DNA of 64,000 bases from an uncultured Anaerolineae bacterium (lineage in GTDB: Bacteria; Chloroflexota; Anaerolineae; Promineifilales; Promineifilaceae). The translations under genes and the position numbers were made by a program. The notes under the pieces are model-generated. The model made no database searches and was not told the origin of the DNA. It saw only the letters and a program-made list of their open reading frames with translations. The stretch lies in the NCBI GenBank assembly GCA_905479495.1, contig CAJQMR010000009.1, forward strand, positions 218,206-282,205, in the 5' to 3' direction. Of the stretch, positions 29,218 through 37,038 are shown in pieces. Position 1 is the stretch's first letter, and every line of letters starts with the position of its first letter.

Positions 29218-29892
29218 ATGAATAAAGTACTTCTTGTCGAAAACAACAAAGAAATAAGTGAAATTATACAGTTCTATTTGAAAGATGATTATATAACATG
29301 TCTGGCCCAGAGTGCTGAAGACGCCCTGATGATGGTTGACAATACGGTTTATGATGTCATTCTACTGGACATTCTTCTGCCAGGAATTGATGGGATCGAA
29401 TTTTGTTCGCAAATTCGTGAAAAGGTTTACTGCCCAATTATATTTATTAGCTGCTTGAATGATGAAGATACAATTGTCAAAGGGCTCAATATGGGAGGCG
29501 ATGATTATATTGTCAAACCATTCAAAGGACCGTTGCTGAGGGCGCATATTGAAGCAAACTTGCGGCGGAGCCGGGTTTTTCGTGGTGAATCGATCATTCA
29601 GGCGAATGATTTGATGCTTGATCAAAAAACTCATATGGTGAAGAAAGGCGATGAAGAAATTTTGCTTTCCCCTACGGAATATGAGATTTTGTACCATATG
29701 ATGAAAAATAGAGGCTATTTGATTACGTTTGACGATCTATATTCTGCAGTTTGGAACCAGAGTAGTATTGGTGATGTCCGTACGGTGTTTGTTCATATCC
29801 ATAATTTGAGAAAAAAGATTGAAACGGACCCATCGAACCCGGAATTTATCATTACACGCCATGAGGGGTATATTTTCCCTGCGGATTTTTGA
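29218..29892 (+). CDS. OmpR/PhoB-family response regulator
   Basis: A 224-residue DNA-binding regulator. The receiver domain (1-115) has the phospho-acceptor D51 (VILLDILLPGIDG) and K100 (YIVKPF). The usual acidic pair near the N-terminus is E8-N9 (LLVENNKE), so one of the two Mg-binding acids is replaced. The winged-helix DNA-binding domain follows (about 128-222; LSPTEYEILYHMM, VHIHNLRKKIE, RHEGYIFP). No Shine-Dalgarno lies before the ATG, hinting at leaderless translation. Divergent from the kinase gene by 132 bases, a typical two-component arrangement. Confidence 0.9.
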   Translation: MNKVLLVENNKEISEIIQFYLKDDYITCLAQSAEDALMMVDNTVYDVILLDILLPGIDGIEFCSQIREKVYCPIIFISCLNDEDTIVKGLNMGGDDYIVKPFKGPLLRAHIEANLRRSRVFRGESIIQANDLMLDQKTHMVKKGDEEILLSPTEYEILYHMMKNRGYLITFDDLYSAVWNQSSIGDVRTVFVHIHNLRKKIETDPSNPEFIITRHEGYIFPADF

Positions 29893-30006
29893 GTATTTGC
29901 CTATCTGCGTTTTCTATCTGGCAATTAGTAACTTGGATAAGGAACGGCCGTTTCCATTCCCAGTCACACAGCCCTTTGCCACACCAACCTCAAGACAGAC
30001 CATTGA

Positions 30007-30041
30007 CCTCAAAAATTAAGGGGACCCGCCCAGAGCAGGGA
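30007..30041. repeat. Direct repeat, left copy, at vanZ 3' end
   Basis: CTCAAAAATTAAGGGGACCC followed by GCCCAGAGCAGGG; a close variant lies at 30694-30728 in the same orientation. The vanZ-like gene lies between the copies, and its last codons are within this copy. Confidence 0.65.
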
Positions 30042-30408
30042 AGTGTGATTTTATGGTACGGTAGACAAAGATGCCAAAAACGAGCCCGGCAACGTTTGTG
30101 ATCGCATCAATTGCTGACACTTCTCGGCCAGGCACATATGACTGTAGCCATTCCATCGCAACACCCAAGGTAGCGGCCAGGAAGAAGGTGGCAATGCGAA
30201 TCCAAGACGGCTGAAATGAGAAAAGCGCCAGGGTAAACAGAGAGCTGTAAGCGGCAAAATGGCCTACTTTGTCCAGGTGCCAAATGGAAGGCATTGAGCT
30301 GGGTATGAGTGAGGCTACGACGATAAAAACAAGATTCAAGCCAAATAAAATTCGGTAATTGTGGTGGCCCATATAAAAAGTGATCAACTTACGATAAAGC
30401 TTGGCCAA
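30016..30408 (-). CDS. VanZ-like membrane protein
   Basis: A ~130-residue membrane protein with the VanZ core: HLDKVGHFAAYSSLFTLALF, then MEWLQSYVPGREVSAIDAITNVAGLVFG. VanZ proteins have four helices and an uncertain role. In enterococci one member gives low teicoplanin resistance. I place the start at a TTG (30408) because AAGGAG lies five bases upstream. The open frame continues upstream to 30507, but that part is simply translation of intergenic repeat copy B. The last residues (FPALGGSP) are encoded by a direct repeat, so both ends of the gene touch repeats. Confidence 0.72.
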   Translation of the reverse strand: MAKLYRKLITFYMGHHNYRILFGLNLVFIVVASLIPSSMPSIWHLDKVGHFAAYSSLFTLALFSFQPSWIRIATFFLAATLGVAMEWLQSYVPGREVSAIDAITNVAGLVFGIFVYRTIKSHFPALGGSP

Positions 30409-30410
30409 GA

Positions 30411-30542
30411 GAGCTCCTTGGGTTAGAGATTGATCCAATCTCACTTGCGCAAGGCTGCAATTAAAACTACCAAGATTGGACCAATCTGGCGTACGGCCGT
30501 ATCCCACCCATCATCCATCAAGCACGGCCGTAAATTCGTTTC
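30411..30542. repeat. Long intergenic repeat, copy B
   Basis: Matches 22636-22768 through AAGATTGGACCAATCTGGCG, TACGGCCGTA and CCCACCCATCATCC blocks. It lies just upstream of vanZ and extends its reading frame artificially. Confidence 0.75.
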
Positions 30543-30574
30543 TACCTCAAATTCGTTGTCATCTCCGCCCCAAA

Positions 30575-30631
30575 ATTTCCCCGGAAACTGCACCCGACGG
30601 GACTTTCCTGGCAAAAAGTTTCCGGGGAAAT
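30575..30631. repeat. Inverted repeat with 15-bp arms
   Basis: ATTTCCCCGGAAACT at 30575-30589 is inverted at 30617-30631. It lies in the 356-base non-coding stretch between vanZ and the glycosidase, which holds only repeats. Confidence 0.7.
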
Positions 30632-30693
30632 GGCAGGCAAGCGGCGCTGCCAAAGCCTGCACTGAGCGAAGCCGAAGTGAGACAGGCCGCAGC

Positions 30694-30728
30694 CCTCAAG
30701 AATTAAGAAGGCCCGCCCAGAGCAAGGC
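30694..30728. repeat. Direct repeat, right copy, downstream of the glycosidase
   Basis: CTCAAGAATTAAGAAGGCCC followed by GCCCAGAGCAAGG, nearly the same as 30007-30041. It may be a remnant of a duplicated vanZ 3' end or a mobile repeat. Confidence 0.6.
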
Positions 30729-30764
30729 CACAGCCCACCACGAAGACCTGCCCCAGCTTGGTCC

Positions 30765-31934
30765 TTATTCACGTACATGACATTTTCCTGGTGCAATAGA
30801 TAATATTTGATATTCGTCGAATAAAAAGATCTTTTCTACAATAGAACTTGCATTGTTAGCAATCATATCTGTAGAAATAATGTTGCAATAATACTGCTCG
30901 CGGTCAACCTTATAACCATCGCTTGGATAAGAAATTTCTGTAATCCAAATAGGGTGATTGCTTGTATTTGTTGCTGCGAGGGTTGTAGTTATTTCATTGA
31001 TTCGTGCTCGGAGATTTTCTGGATCATCGTAGAAATGAATACCAATAATATCGAAATAGTTTGCGGCTGGATATGTTTCGTCAGTCAAAATTTCGTCAAG
31101 GAATGTTGGGTTTGAATTTGACTTGGTACCACTATGCAGTGGGTTTGACAAACTGCCAAGAATAACTTTTGCAGTTGGGTCTGCTCTTTTTATAGCATTA
31201 TAGGCAGTTGCTAAGAGCTGTGCGTACTCCTGAGAACTCCCTTGCCAGTGTCCAAAGTAAGGAGTGCCAACTCCAGTATCAGGCTCATTCCATACTTCCC
31301 AATAATGAACATCATCTTTGTAGTGTGAAACAATTTGATAGATAGAGTTGCCCCATATCTCATAATCAAATGGCGGATAAAATTCGCCAATGTATGGATT
31401 CACGCCTTCACCATTTCCTGGGTTGATTGTTGCATTCCAAAGTGATGTATAACCAAGAACGCCCAATATCTGCATATCCTCTTCTATAGCTTTGGCTACG
31501 ACTGTATCAAAAAATTCCCATTCAAATTGATTCATCTGCGGTTCAATTCCTCTAGAATCGAAACGGAAGCGTACCCAATCTATACCAATTTCACTCGCTG
31601 ATTCAATAATATGAGAATAATCTCCAGGTACATATTCCATATCAAAGCTAATGCCAAATCGGTTATTGCCGCTTATTCTATTTTGCATGGGAGTAACTAT
31701 GGGTATAGGGGTACGTGTTGGAAGAGGTGTTATTGTGCTAGTAATAAATGTTGTGGCAGTAAACAAAGGTTCCAGAGTGAAGGTTGAAATTGGCGTGGGG
31801 GTAAATGTGCTCATATTGGCCAATGGGACTGGGGTTTCTTCCACTGAAGTTGTGGGAGTAACTGTGTTCTGGTTCTGACACCCGATTAGCAAGAGTAAGA
31901 AAACCGCGCTCCAAAGAATTCGCTTTGTGTTCAT
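30765..31934 (-). CDS. Lipoprotein glycosidase of GH clan A type
   Basis: A 389-residue surface lipoprotein. Signal and lipobox MNTKRILWSAVFLLLLIGC are followed by a T/P-rich spacer (about 20-85) and a TIM-barrel glycosidase-like domain. Candidate catalytic acids are the Glu in YWEVWNEPDTG (acid/base) and the Glu in IWITEISYPSDG (nucleophile), an arrangement seen in GH39/GH5-like clan A enzymes. The sugar substrate is unknown. The C-terminus stops soon after the nucleophile region (KIFLFDEYQIL...), close to the repeat-filled region, so the end may be shortened. The gene is AT-rich and lacks ACGGCCGT sites. Confidence 0.78.
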   Translation of the reverse strand: MNTKRILWSAVFLLLLIGCQNQNTVTPTTSVEETPVPLANMSTFTPTPISTFTLEPLFTATTFITSTITPLPTRTPIPIVTPMQNRISGNNRFGISFDMEYVPGDYSHIIESASEIGIDWVRFRFDSRGIEPQMNQFEWEFFDTVVAKAIEEDMQILGVLGYTSLWNATINPGNGEGVNPYIGEFYPPFDYEIWGNSIYQIVSHYKDDVHYWEVWNEPDTGVGTPYFGHWQGSSQEYAQLLATAYNAIKRADPTAKVILGSLSNPLHSGTKSNSNPTFLDEILTDETYPAANYFDIIGIHFYDDPENLRARINEITTTLAATNTSNHPIWITEISYPSDGYKVDREQYYCNIISTDMIANNASSIVEKIFLFDEYQILSIAPGKCHVRE

Positions 31935-32065
31935 TTTTCTTTACCAAGATGTTCTTTAAGTGTAATCTTTGCTAACCTAAAGTCTAAATTATAGCGTTAG
32001 AACTGAGAACGGCCGTATCTTACAAAAATACCAGATTTGTTACGGCCGTATCCATCCCACACCCA

Positions 32066-34540
32066 CTACCCCCTCAACCTTTCCATCCCCGCATCATACA
32101 GCGGCTCATCCACCACGGTGGCCATGTGGCGCTCACCGAAGTATTCCACCTCGATTTGCGTGCCGGGGGCGGCATGGGCGCTGGGCAGGTAGCCGTACAG
32201 GATAAATTTGCCCACGCTGTAGCCGTAATTGGCACTGGTGACGTGTCCCACGCATTGGCCATCGGCAAACAGCGCTTCGTAGCCCAGGGCCATGCCGCTG
32301 TTGTTAAACGTCAGGCAGCACAACTTTTTCTTCAGCGGCTTCTCCTTCAATTCCAGGCAGGCATCGCGGCCAATGAAGTTGCCTTTCTTCAGGCGCACCG
32401 TCCAACCCAGGCCGGATTCGTAGGGCGAATATTCTGTGTAGACGTCGCCGCCCCACAGCCGGTACCCTTTTTCCAGGCGTAATGAGTCAAACGCGCCCAT
32501 CCCGGCGGCAATCATTTCCACCTCGCGGCCCGCTTCCCAGAGCAAATCCCACACTTGCAGCGCCATGTCGATGGGGAAGTGCAGTTCCCAGCCCAGCTCG
32601 CCTGCGTAAGAAATGCGCATGGCAAACACCGGCACCAGCCCAATCGTGATCCACTGGCTGGTGAAGTAGGGGAACGCCTCGTTGCTGACGTCGGCGTTGG
32701 TGACTTTTTGCAGGACTTTACGCGCGTTGGGACCCCAGAGGCCAACGGCCGTCCACGCATTGGAAATATCCGTAACCACCACCGACCCATCTTTGGGCGC
32801 ATGTTGCTGCACCCAGGCCAAATCCATCGGCAGCGTGCCCTCGCCCACAAAATGCCAATATTTGTCGGGCGCCAGCCGAGCCACCGTCAGGTCCCGCTTG
32901 ACGCCGCCTTTGGGCGTGAGCCAGGTGGTGTAGACGACGCGCCCCACCGGCACGTCCATCTGGTTGCTGCACAAAAAGTTGCTAAATTCGGCCGCGCCCG
33001 GCCCCTTTACCTCGATGATCGACAGGCCGGTCAGGTCAAACATGGCCGCATTGTTGCGCGTTTCCAAATGTTCCGCGCCCTGAATGGGCGACCAATGTTG
33101 GGCCGCCCAGCCGCTGCGTGGGGGAATCTGGTCTTCGTACTTTTCCAGGAGACGGCCGTTTTCGGCAAACCAGTTGGGCAGCTCAATCCCGGCAAAGGCG
33201 GTGTATTCTGGCTTCAGCGCTGCCAATCGCGGGGCAAACGGACTCAGGCGCACGTTGCGCGGCTCGGTGATTGACTGCTTGGGATGCACAACGTCGTACA
33301 CTTCGCGGTAATTTTTCTTGGTAATCACCGTCGTGTACGCCTCGGTGGTCTGGAACTGGTGAAAGCGGTGTAGGTGCGCCTGGCGCATGTCCCACTCCGA
33401 TTCGCCAGTCGTCATCCACTCCGCCACCGATTTGGCCACCCCGCCCGCGTGCGTAATCCAAGATGCAACGGCCGTCCAGAACCCCTTCACCTGCGACTCG
33501 CCAATGATCGGCATCCCATCAATAGAAAAGGCAAACATGCCGTTAAACTGCCGCTGGAAACCGATGGCATCTGCCTGGGCGATGGCGGGCAGCAACCGCT
33601 TGGCCTGGTCCCACGGCTTGCCAAAAAAGTCATCCGGGGTGAAGTCGTGGATGGCTGTCTTTTTCACATCTTGCGGCCGGACCATGTGCGGCCGGTGGTA
33701 GTAGCTGCCGATGCCGTACGCTTGCCAATGTTGCCGGTAATACATCGTCGAATCCAGCTCGCGCATGGTGGGGTAGGTCACCTCGTGGTCTTTGTTGGCC
33801 GGGTCAAAATCAGACAGCCGGTCCAAATCATTGGTGATGACGTACTGGTGCTCAAAGGCCATCAGCGGCAGGTGGATGCCAAACTTTTCGCTGAGCGCCG
33901 GTGCCCAGATGTTGGCCGCCAGGAGCACATTTTCGCACTCGATACGCGGCAGGTCGGGGTTGTTGGTGAGAACGGCCGTTACCCGCCCATTTTTCACCTC
34001 GATATCGGTCATTGCCGTGTGGCCCACAAATTTGGCGCTACCCATCGCTTCGGCTTCCCGCGCCAAAGCCCCGGTGACGTGTGACCCCTTCACAATCATC
34101 CCCGCCGGAACGTGTAAAGCCCCGATAAATTGAGCGGGGTCCAGCAGCGGTAATTTGTCCGCCGCTTCTTGCGGTGTTAGCAAGTGTGTTTCGCAGCCGT
34201 ACGCTTGGGCCGTGCCGTGCAGTCGGATCAAATCCTGCCAGCGTGCCGCGGAGATAGCGACCTCCAGTTGGCCAACCCGGTTGAACGTATTTTGTTCACT
34301 GCTGAAATGATCCAGGCTGGCGATGAGATCGGCCGTGTACATGCCCATTTGGGTGAGGAGCTTGTTGTGGCTCAGCGGCACCACGCCCCCCGGTGCGTGC
34401 GAAGTCGAGCCATCGTTTTCAAACAGCGCCCCCTTGTCGATAACCAGAACGTCCTTCCAGCCCATTTTGCTGAGATGATACGCCGTGGCGCAGCCCACAA
34501 TCCCGGAACCAATAATGACAACTTGTGCTTGATGAGTCAT
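32066..34540 (-). CDS. Dimethylglycine/sarcosine dehydrogenase-like FAD oxidoreductase with GcvT domain
   Basis: An 824-residue two-part enzyme. The N-terminal DAO-type FAD domain starts VVIIGSGIVGCATAYHLSKMG, with DGSTSHAPGG placing a His where dimethylglycine dehydrogenases carry covalent FAD. It runs to about residue 390. A linker (FAO_M type, about 400-450) and a folate-binding GcvT/aminomethyltransferase domain follow (about 450-820; ARTVPVG-like VPVGRVVYTTWLTPKGGVKRDLT, RISYAGELGWELHFP, LRLEKGYRLWGGD). It oxidatively demethylates methylated glycines and passes the one-carbon unit to tetrahydrofolate. No transporter or other one-carbon gene lies next to it. Confidence 0.92.
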   Translation of the reverse strand: MTHQAQVVIIGSGIVGCATAYHLSKMGWKDVLVIDKGALFENDGSTSHAPGGVVPLSHNKLLTQMGMYTADLIASLDHFSSEQNTFNRVGQLEVAISAARWQDLIRLHGTAQAYGCETHLLTPQEAADKLPLLDPAQFIGALHVPAGMIVKGSHVTGALAREAEAMGSAKFVGHTAMTDIEVKNGRVTAVLTNNPDLPRIECENVLLAANIWAPALSEKFGIHLPLMAFEHQYVITNDLDRLSDFDPANKDHEVTYPTMRELDSTMYYRQHWQAYGIGSYYHRPHMVRPQDVKKTAIHDFTPDDFFGKPWDQAKRLLPAIAQADAIGFQRQFNGMFAFSIDGMPIIGESQVKGFWTAVASWITHAGGVAKSVAEWMTTGESEWDMRQAHLHRFHQFQTTEAYTTVITKKNYREVYDVVHPKQSITEPRNVRLSPFAPRLAALKPEYTAFAGIELPNWFAENGRLLEKYEDQIPPRSGWAAQHWSPIQGAEHLETRNNAAMFDLTGLSIIEVKGPGAAEFSNFLCSNQMDVPVGRVVYTTWLTPKGGVKRDLTVARLAPDKYWHFVGEGTLPMDLAWVQQHAPKDGSVVVTDISNAWTAVGLWGPNARKVLQKVTNADVSNEAFPYFTSQWITIGLVPVFAMRISYAGELGWELHFPIDMALQVWDLLWEAGREVEMIAAGMGAFDSLRLEKGYRLWGGDVYTEYSPYESGLGWTVRLKKGNFIGRDACLELKEKPLKKKLCCLTFNNSGMALGYEALFADGQCVGHVTSANYGYSVGKFILYGYLPSAHAAPGTQIEVEYFGERHMATVVDEPLYDAGMERLRG

Positions 34541-34560
34541 GTGCTTTTCTCCTTGAAATA

Positions 34561-34713
34561 ATTTTAACGCAGAGGCGCGGAGGCGCAGAGAAAAATGAAT
34601 GTAGCCGAGGATTCCAATCCTCGCTTTTGCGCGCTAAAAAAGCGCGGCTACTATAAACAAAGGTATGCTGATTTTCCTGATTACCCTGATTTTGGTTTTT
34701 AATCAGGGTAATC
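34561..34713. repeat. Cluster of intergenic hairpin repeats
   Basis: Three elements in a row: a GCAGAGGCGCGGAGGCGCAG unit; an inverted repeat GTAGCCG...CGGCTAC (34601-34651) with an inner AGGATT/AATCCT stem; and a 13-bp hairpin GATTACCCTGATT/AATCAGGGTAATC (34679-34713). The last one lies eight bases past the PLP-enzyme stop and may terminate its transcript. Confidence 0.7.
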
Positions 34714-34720
34714 CGGTAGA

Positions 34721-35923
34721 TCAGCGTCCTATTCTTGACAAAGCCTGCTCCAGATCTGCCTGAATGTCGGTCACGTCTTCAATGCCGGCGGAGAGGCGCA
34801 GCAGGCCGTCGCCGATGCCCAGGTTGGAACGTTCTTTGGGTGTGAGGCTACGGTGGGAGGAAATAGCGGGGTAGAGCATCAGCGAATAAATATCGCCCAG
34901 CGAGGTGGCGGGCTGGATGAGCTGTAGAGCGTCCATCAAGGCAAAAATCTCCGGTTTGCCTGCGCCGCGCACTTCAAACGAAAGCACCGCGCCGCCGCCT
35001 TTGCCGCCGCTAAGCTGGTTCATCAATTCAAATTGAGGATGATCGGGCAAGAAGGCGTAATGCACCTGGTTGATTTGGGGATGGCTTTGCAGCCAGGTGG
35101 CGATTTCCAGGGCGTTTTGGCACTGCTGGCGCATCCGCAGGGGCAAGGTTTTCAGGCCGCGATGGGCCAGCCAGGCTTCAAATGGCCCCAGGCTGCTGCC
35201 CAGCAGCTTGTTCAGCCGCACCATCTCATCCTTCAGCACTGTGCTGGTGGCGACGATGCCTGCCATGACATCCCCGTGCCCGCCGATGAATTTAGTGGCG
35301 CTGTGGATCACCATGTCTGCCCCAAACTGGGTGGGATTGCAGAGGTAGGGGGAGCAGAAGGTGTTGTCTACCAGCAGCAAGGCGTCGTGGGCGTGGGTGA
35401 TCTCGGCCAGGCGAGGCAGATCAGCCACTTTCATGAGGGGGTTGGAGATGGTTTCGACGAGAACGGCCGTAACCTTCTCCCGTTCCAAAATCGCCTCAAT
35501 TTCCACCAAATCCAGCACATCCACCAGGTGCACCGTGGCCCCCAGCTCCGTAAAGATGCCTTGCACCAGCGAGTAGGTTGCGCCGTACACATCCGCCGCG
35601 ACCACAACGTGGCATCCTGCGCGCACCCCGGCTCCCAGCAACGCCAGATGAATCGCCGCCATGCCAGAAGGCAAGGCGATGGCGGCTTCGGCAGATTCCA
35701 GGTTGGCAACGGCCGTTTCCCAAGCCGCCACCGTCGGGTTGGCGTAACGCGGCGAATAAACATAGCCTGGCTGCTCACCGCCCAGCACGGCGTCTAGCTC
35801 GTTGGAATCGGTAAAGGTGTAGCCCACAGAGGGGAAAATCGGGGTAACAACAGAATTGACATTGGTGAAATCAGCTCTCTCACCAGCATGAACAGCACGT
35901 GTGTTAAACTGCTTCTCTTTCAA
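34721..35923 (-). CDS. Cys/Met-metabolism PLP enzyme (cystathionine gamma-synthase/lyase family)
   Basis: A 400-residue fold-type I PLP enzyme of transsulfuration. Family marks: FNTRAVHAGERADF start, YSPRYANPTVAAWETAVANLESAEAAIALPSGMAAI, VDNTFCSPYLCNPTQFGADMVIHSATKFIGGHGD (PLP lysine in SATK) and the C-terminal RLSAGIEDVTDIQADLEQAL. It may be a synthase (O-acyl-homoserine plus Cys), a gamma-lyase or methionine gamma-lyase; sequence alone does not decide. The start appears to be TTG at 35923, seven bases after AAGGA, and the start lies within a GAGATTG repeat unit. Confidence 0.9.
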   Translation of the reverse strand: MKEKQFNTRAVHAGERADFTNVNSVVTPIFPSVGYTFTDSNELDAVLGGEQPGYVYSPRYANPTVAAWETAVANLESAEAAIALPSGMAAIHLALLGAGVRAGCHVVVAADVYGATYSLVQGIFTELGATVHLVDVLDLVEIEAILEREKVTAVLVETISNPLMKVADLPRLAEITHAHDALLLVDNTFCSPYLCNPTQFGADMVIHSATKFIGGHGDVMAGIVATSTVLKDEMVRLNKLLGSSLGPFEAWLAHRGLKTLPLRMRQQCQNALEIATWLQSHPQINQVHYAFLPDHPQFELMNQLSGGKGGGAVLSFEVRGAGKPEIFALMDALQLIQPATSLGDIYSLMLYPAISSHRSLTPKERSNLGIGDGLLRLSAGIEDVTDIQADLEQALSRIGR

Positions 35924-35974
35924 TCTCTAATCCTTCGGCTTTGCTCAGGACAAGCCTCCAGTCTTCAATCTCTA
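35921..35974. repeat. GAGATTG-family repeat upstream of the PLP enzyme
   Basis: Two CAATCTCTA units flank a TCGGCTTTGCTCAGGACAAG segment. It lies directly upstream of, and includes, the TTG start of the gene at 34721-35923. Confidence 0.55.
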
Positions 35975-36027
35975 GCGCCTGCCCCACTTTAACACAACAT
36001 CCCCCGCAGCGGCGAACCAAAATTGTG

Positions 36028-36056
36028 TTTACCGAATCCCAAATTCGTGTTAAGAT
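36028..36056 (+). promoter_or_regulatory. Possible pyrE promoter, leaderless type
   Basis: TTTACC and TAAGAT are separated by 17 bases. The -10 box ends eight bases before the pyrE ATG, which has no Shine-Dalgarno. Confidence 0.4.
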
Positions 36057-36064
36057 CACACCCC

Positions 36065-36664
36065 ATGAGTGAGACCTTGCCCCCCCTGGAACAATTGGCC
36101 TTGACTTTATATGACATCGGTGCTGTTCAGCTTGGCAAATTCAAGCTGCACAGCGGCAAAAAATCCCGCATTTACCTCGATTTGCGGCTGCTGGTTTCTT
36201 ATCCGGCGGCGCTGCGGCAGGCGATTGCCGCGTATCGATCGATGTTGGAAAAGTTGTCGTTTGATTTGCTGGCCGCCACGCCGCTGGCCGGATTGCCTTT
36301 GGGCACGGCGCTTTGCCTGGATATGGACAAGCCCCTTATTTACCCTCGCAAAACGGCCAAAAGCTACGGCACGGGTAAGCAAATTGAAGGGGTATGGCAG
36401 GTGGGGAATACGGCCGTTGTCATCGACGACCTTATCACCTCCGGCGACTCTATTTTGCAAGCGATTGTCGCCCTCAAAGCGTCTGGTTTGCAGGTGAATG
36501 AAGCCGTGGTGCTCATTGACCGCGAACAGGGGGGCATTGCCAACATGAACGATCATGGCTATAAGCTGCACGCCGCTATGAGCATCAGCCGCGTGCTGGA
36601 TATTTTAGAAGCCCACCAACGCATCAGCAGCAAAGAGCACGACAAGGTTCTAAAATCTTTGTAA
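36065..36664 (+). CDS. pyrE: Orotate phosphoribosyltransferase
   Basis: A 199-residue enzyme that joins orotate to PRPP to form OMP in pyrimidine synthesis. The N-terminal ALTLYDIGAVQLGKFKLHSGKKSRIYLDLR has the family's orotate-site pattern (F/KLHSGKxSxxYxDLR). The PRPP-binding motif is TAVVIDDLITSGDSIL (about residues 115-130), with the flexible-loop RKTAKSYGTGKQIEG before it. I use the ATG at 36065 because the upstream extension is not conserved. The translation starts without a visible ribosome site. carB is far away, so pyrimidine genes are scattered. Confidence 0.92.
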   Translation: MSETLPPLEQLALTLYDIGAVQLGKFKLHSGKKSRIYLDLRLLVSYPAALRQAIAAYRSMLEKLSFDLLAATPLAGLPLGTALCLDMDKPLIYPRKTAKSYGTGKQIEGVWQVGNTAVVIDDLITSGDSILQAIVALKASGLQVNEAVVLIDREQGGIANMNDHGYKLHAAMSISRVLDILEAHQRISSKEHDKVLKSL

Positions 36665-37038
36665 GGCAGCACCCAGATAATTGTTTCCCACGAATTGAGG
36701 AAGGTGCCGGGAACGGCCGTTTCCTCCCCACTTTGTCACTTTCCCTTAAAAAATTAGAGAACTAGCAGGGTAAGTCTTTCTGTAACCACTGTGCAACCGA
36801 AAAGGTGACAATACTATCATTGTCGGCAACCCACCCAACCGGGTTACCGGCAAATCTTTAACAGAAACGCAGCCATAAATCACCCAACGCCGAAAAAACT
36901 AACAAAATGTACCCTTTGCCCACGACAAAGAGCACTGTTTGGTACCGTTTCATTACAATAAAATCTCTAATGGCCCAAGCGCAATGATCAAGGTGCTGGC
37001 CTCACTGGAAGATTCGTAAATTAACAGGAGCAATTCAA
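36665..37038. other. Intergenic region upstream of acyl-CoA synthetase
   Basis: 374 bases, no gene. One ACGGCCGT site near 36714 and a small AACCGGGTT palindrome near 36836. CAGGAG before the ATG at 37039 is the ribosome site. I could not pick a convincing promoter. Confidence 0.5.

Noticed and set aside
30409..30507. N-terminal extension of the VanZ gene
   Set aside because: It is translated repeat copy B; the TTG at 30408 with AAGGAG is better.
32555..33274. 239-codon plus-strand open frame opposite the FAD oxidoreductase
   Set aside because: Shadow frame over a clearly conserved GcvT-domain gene.
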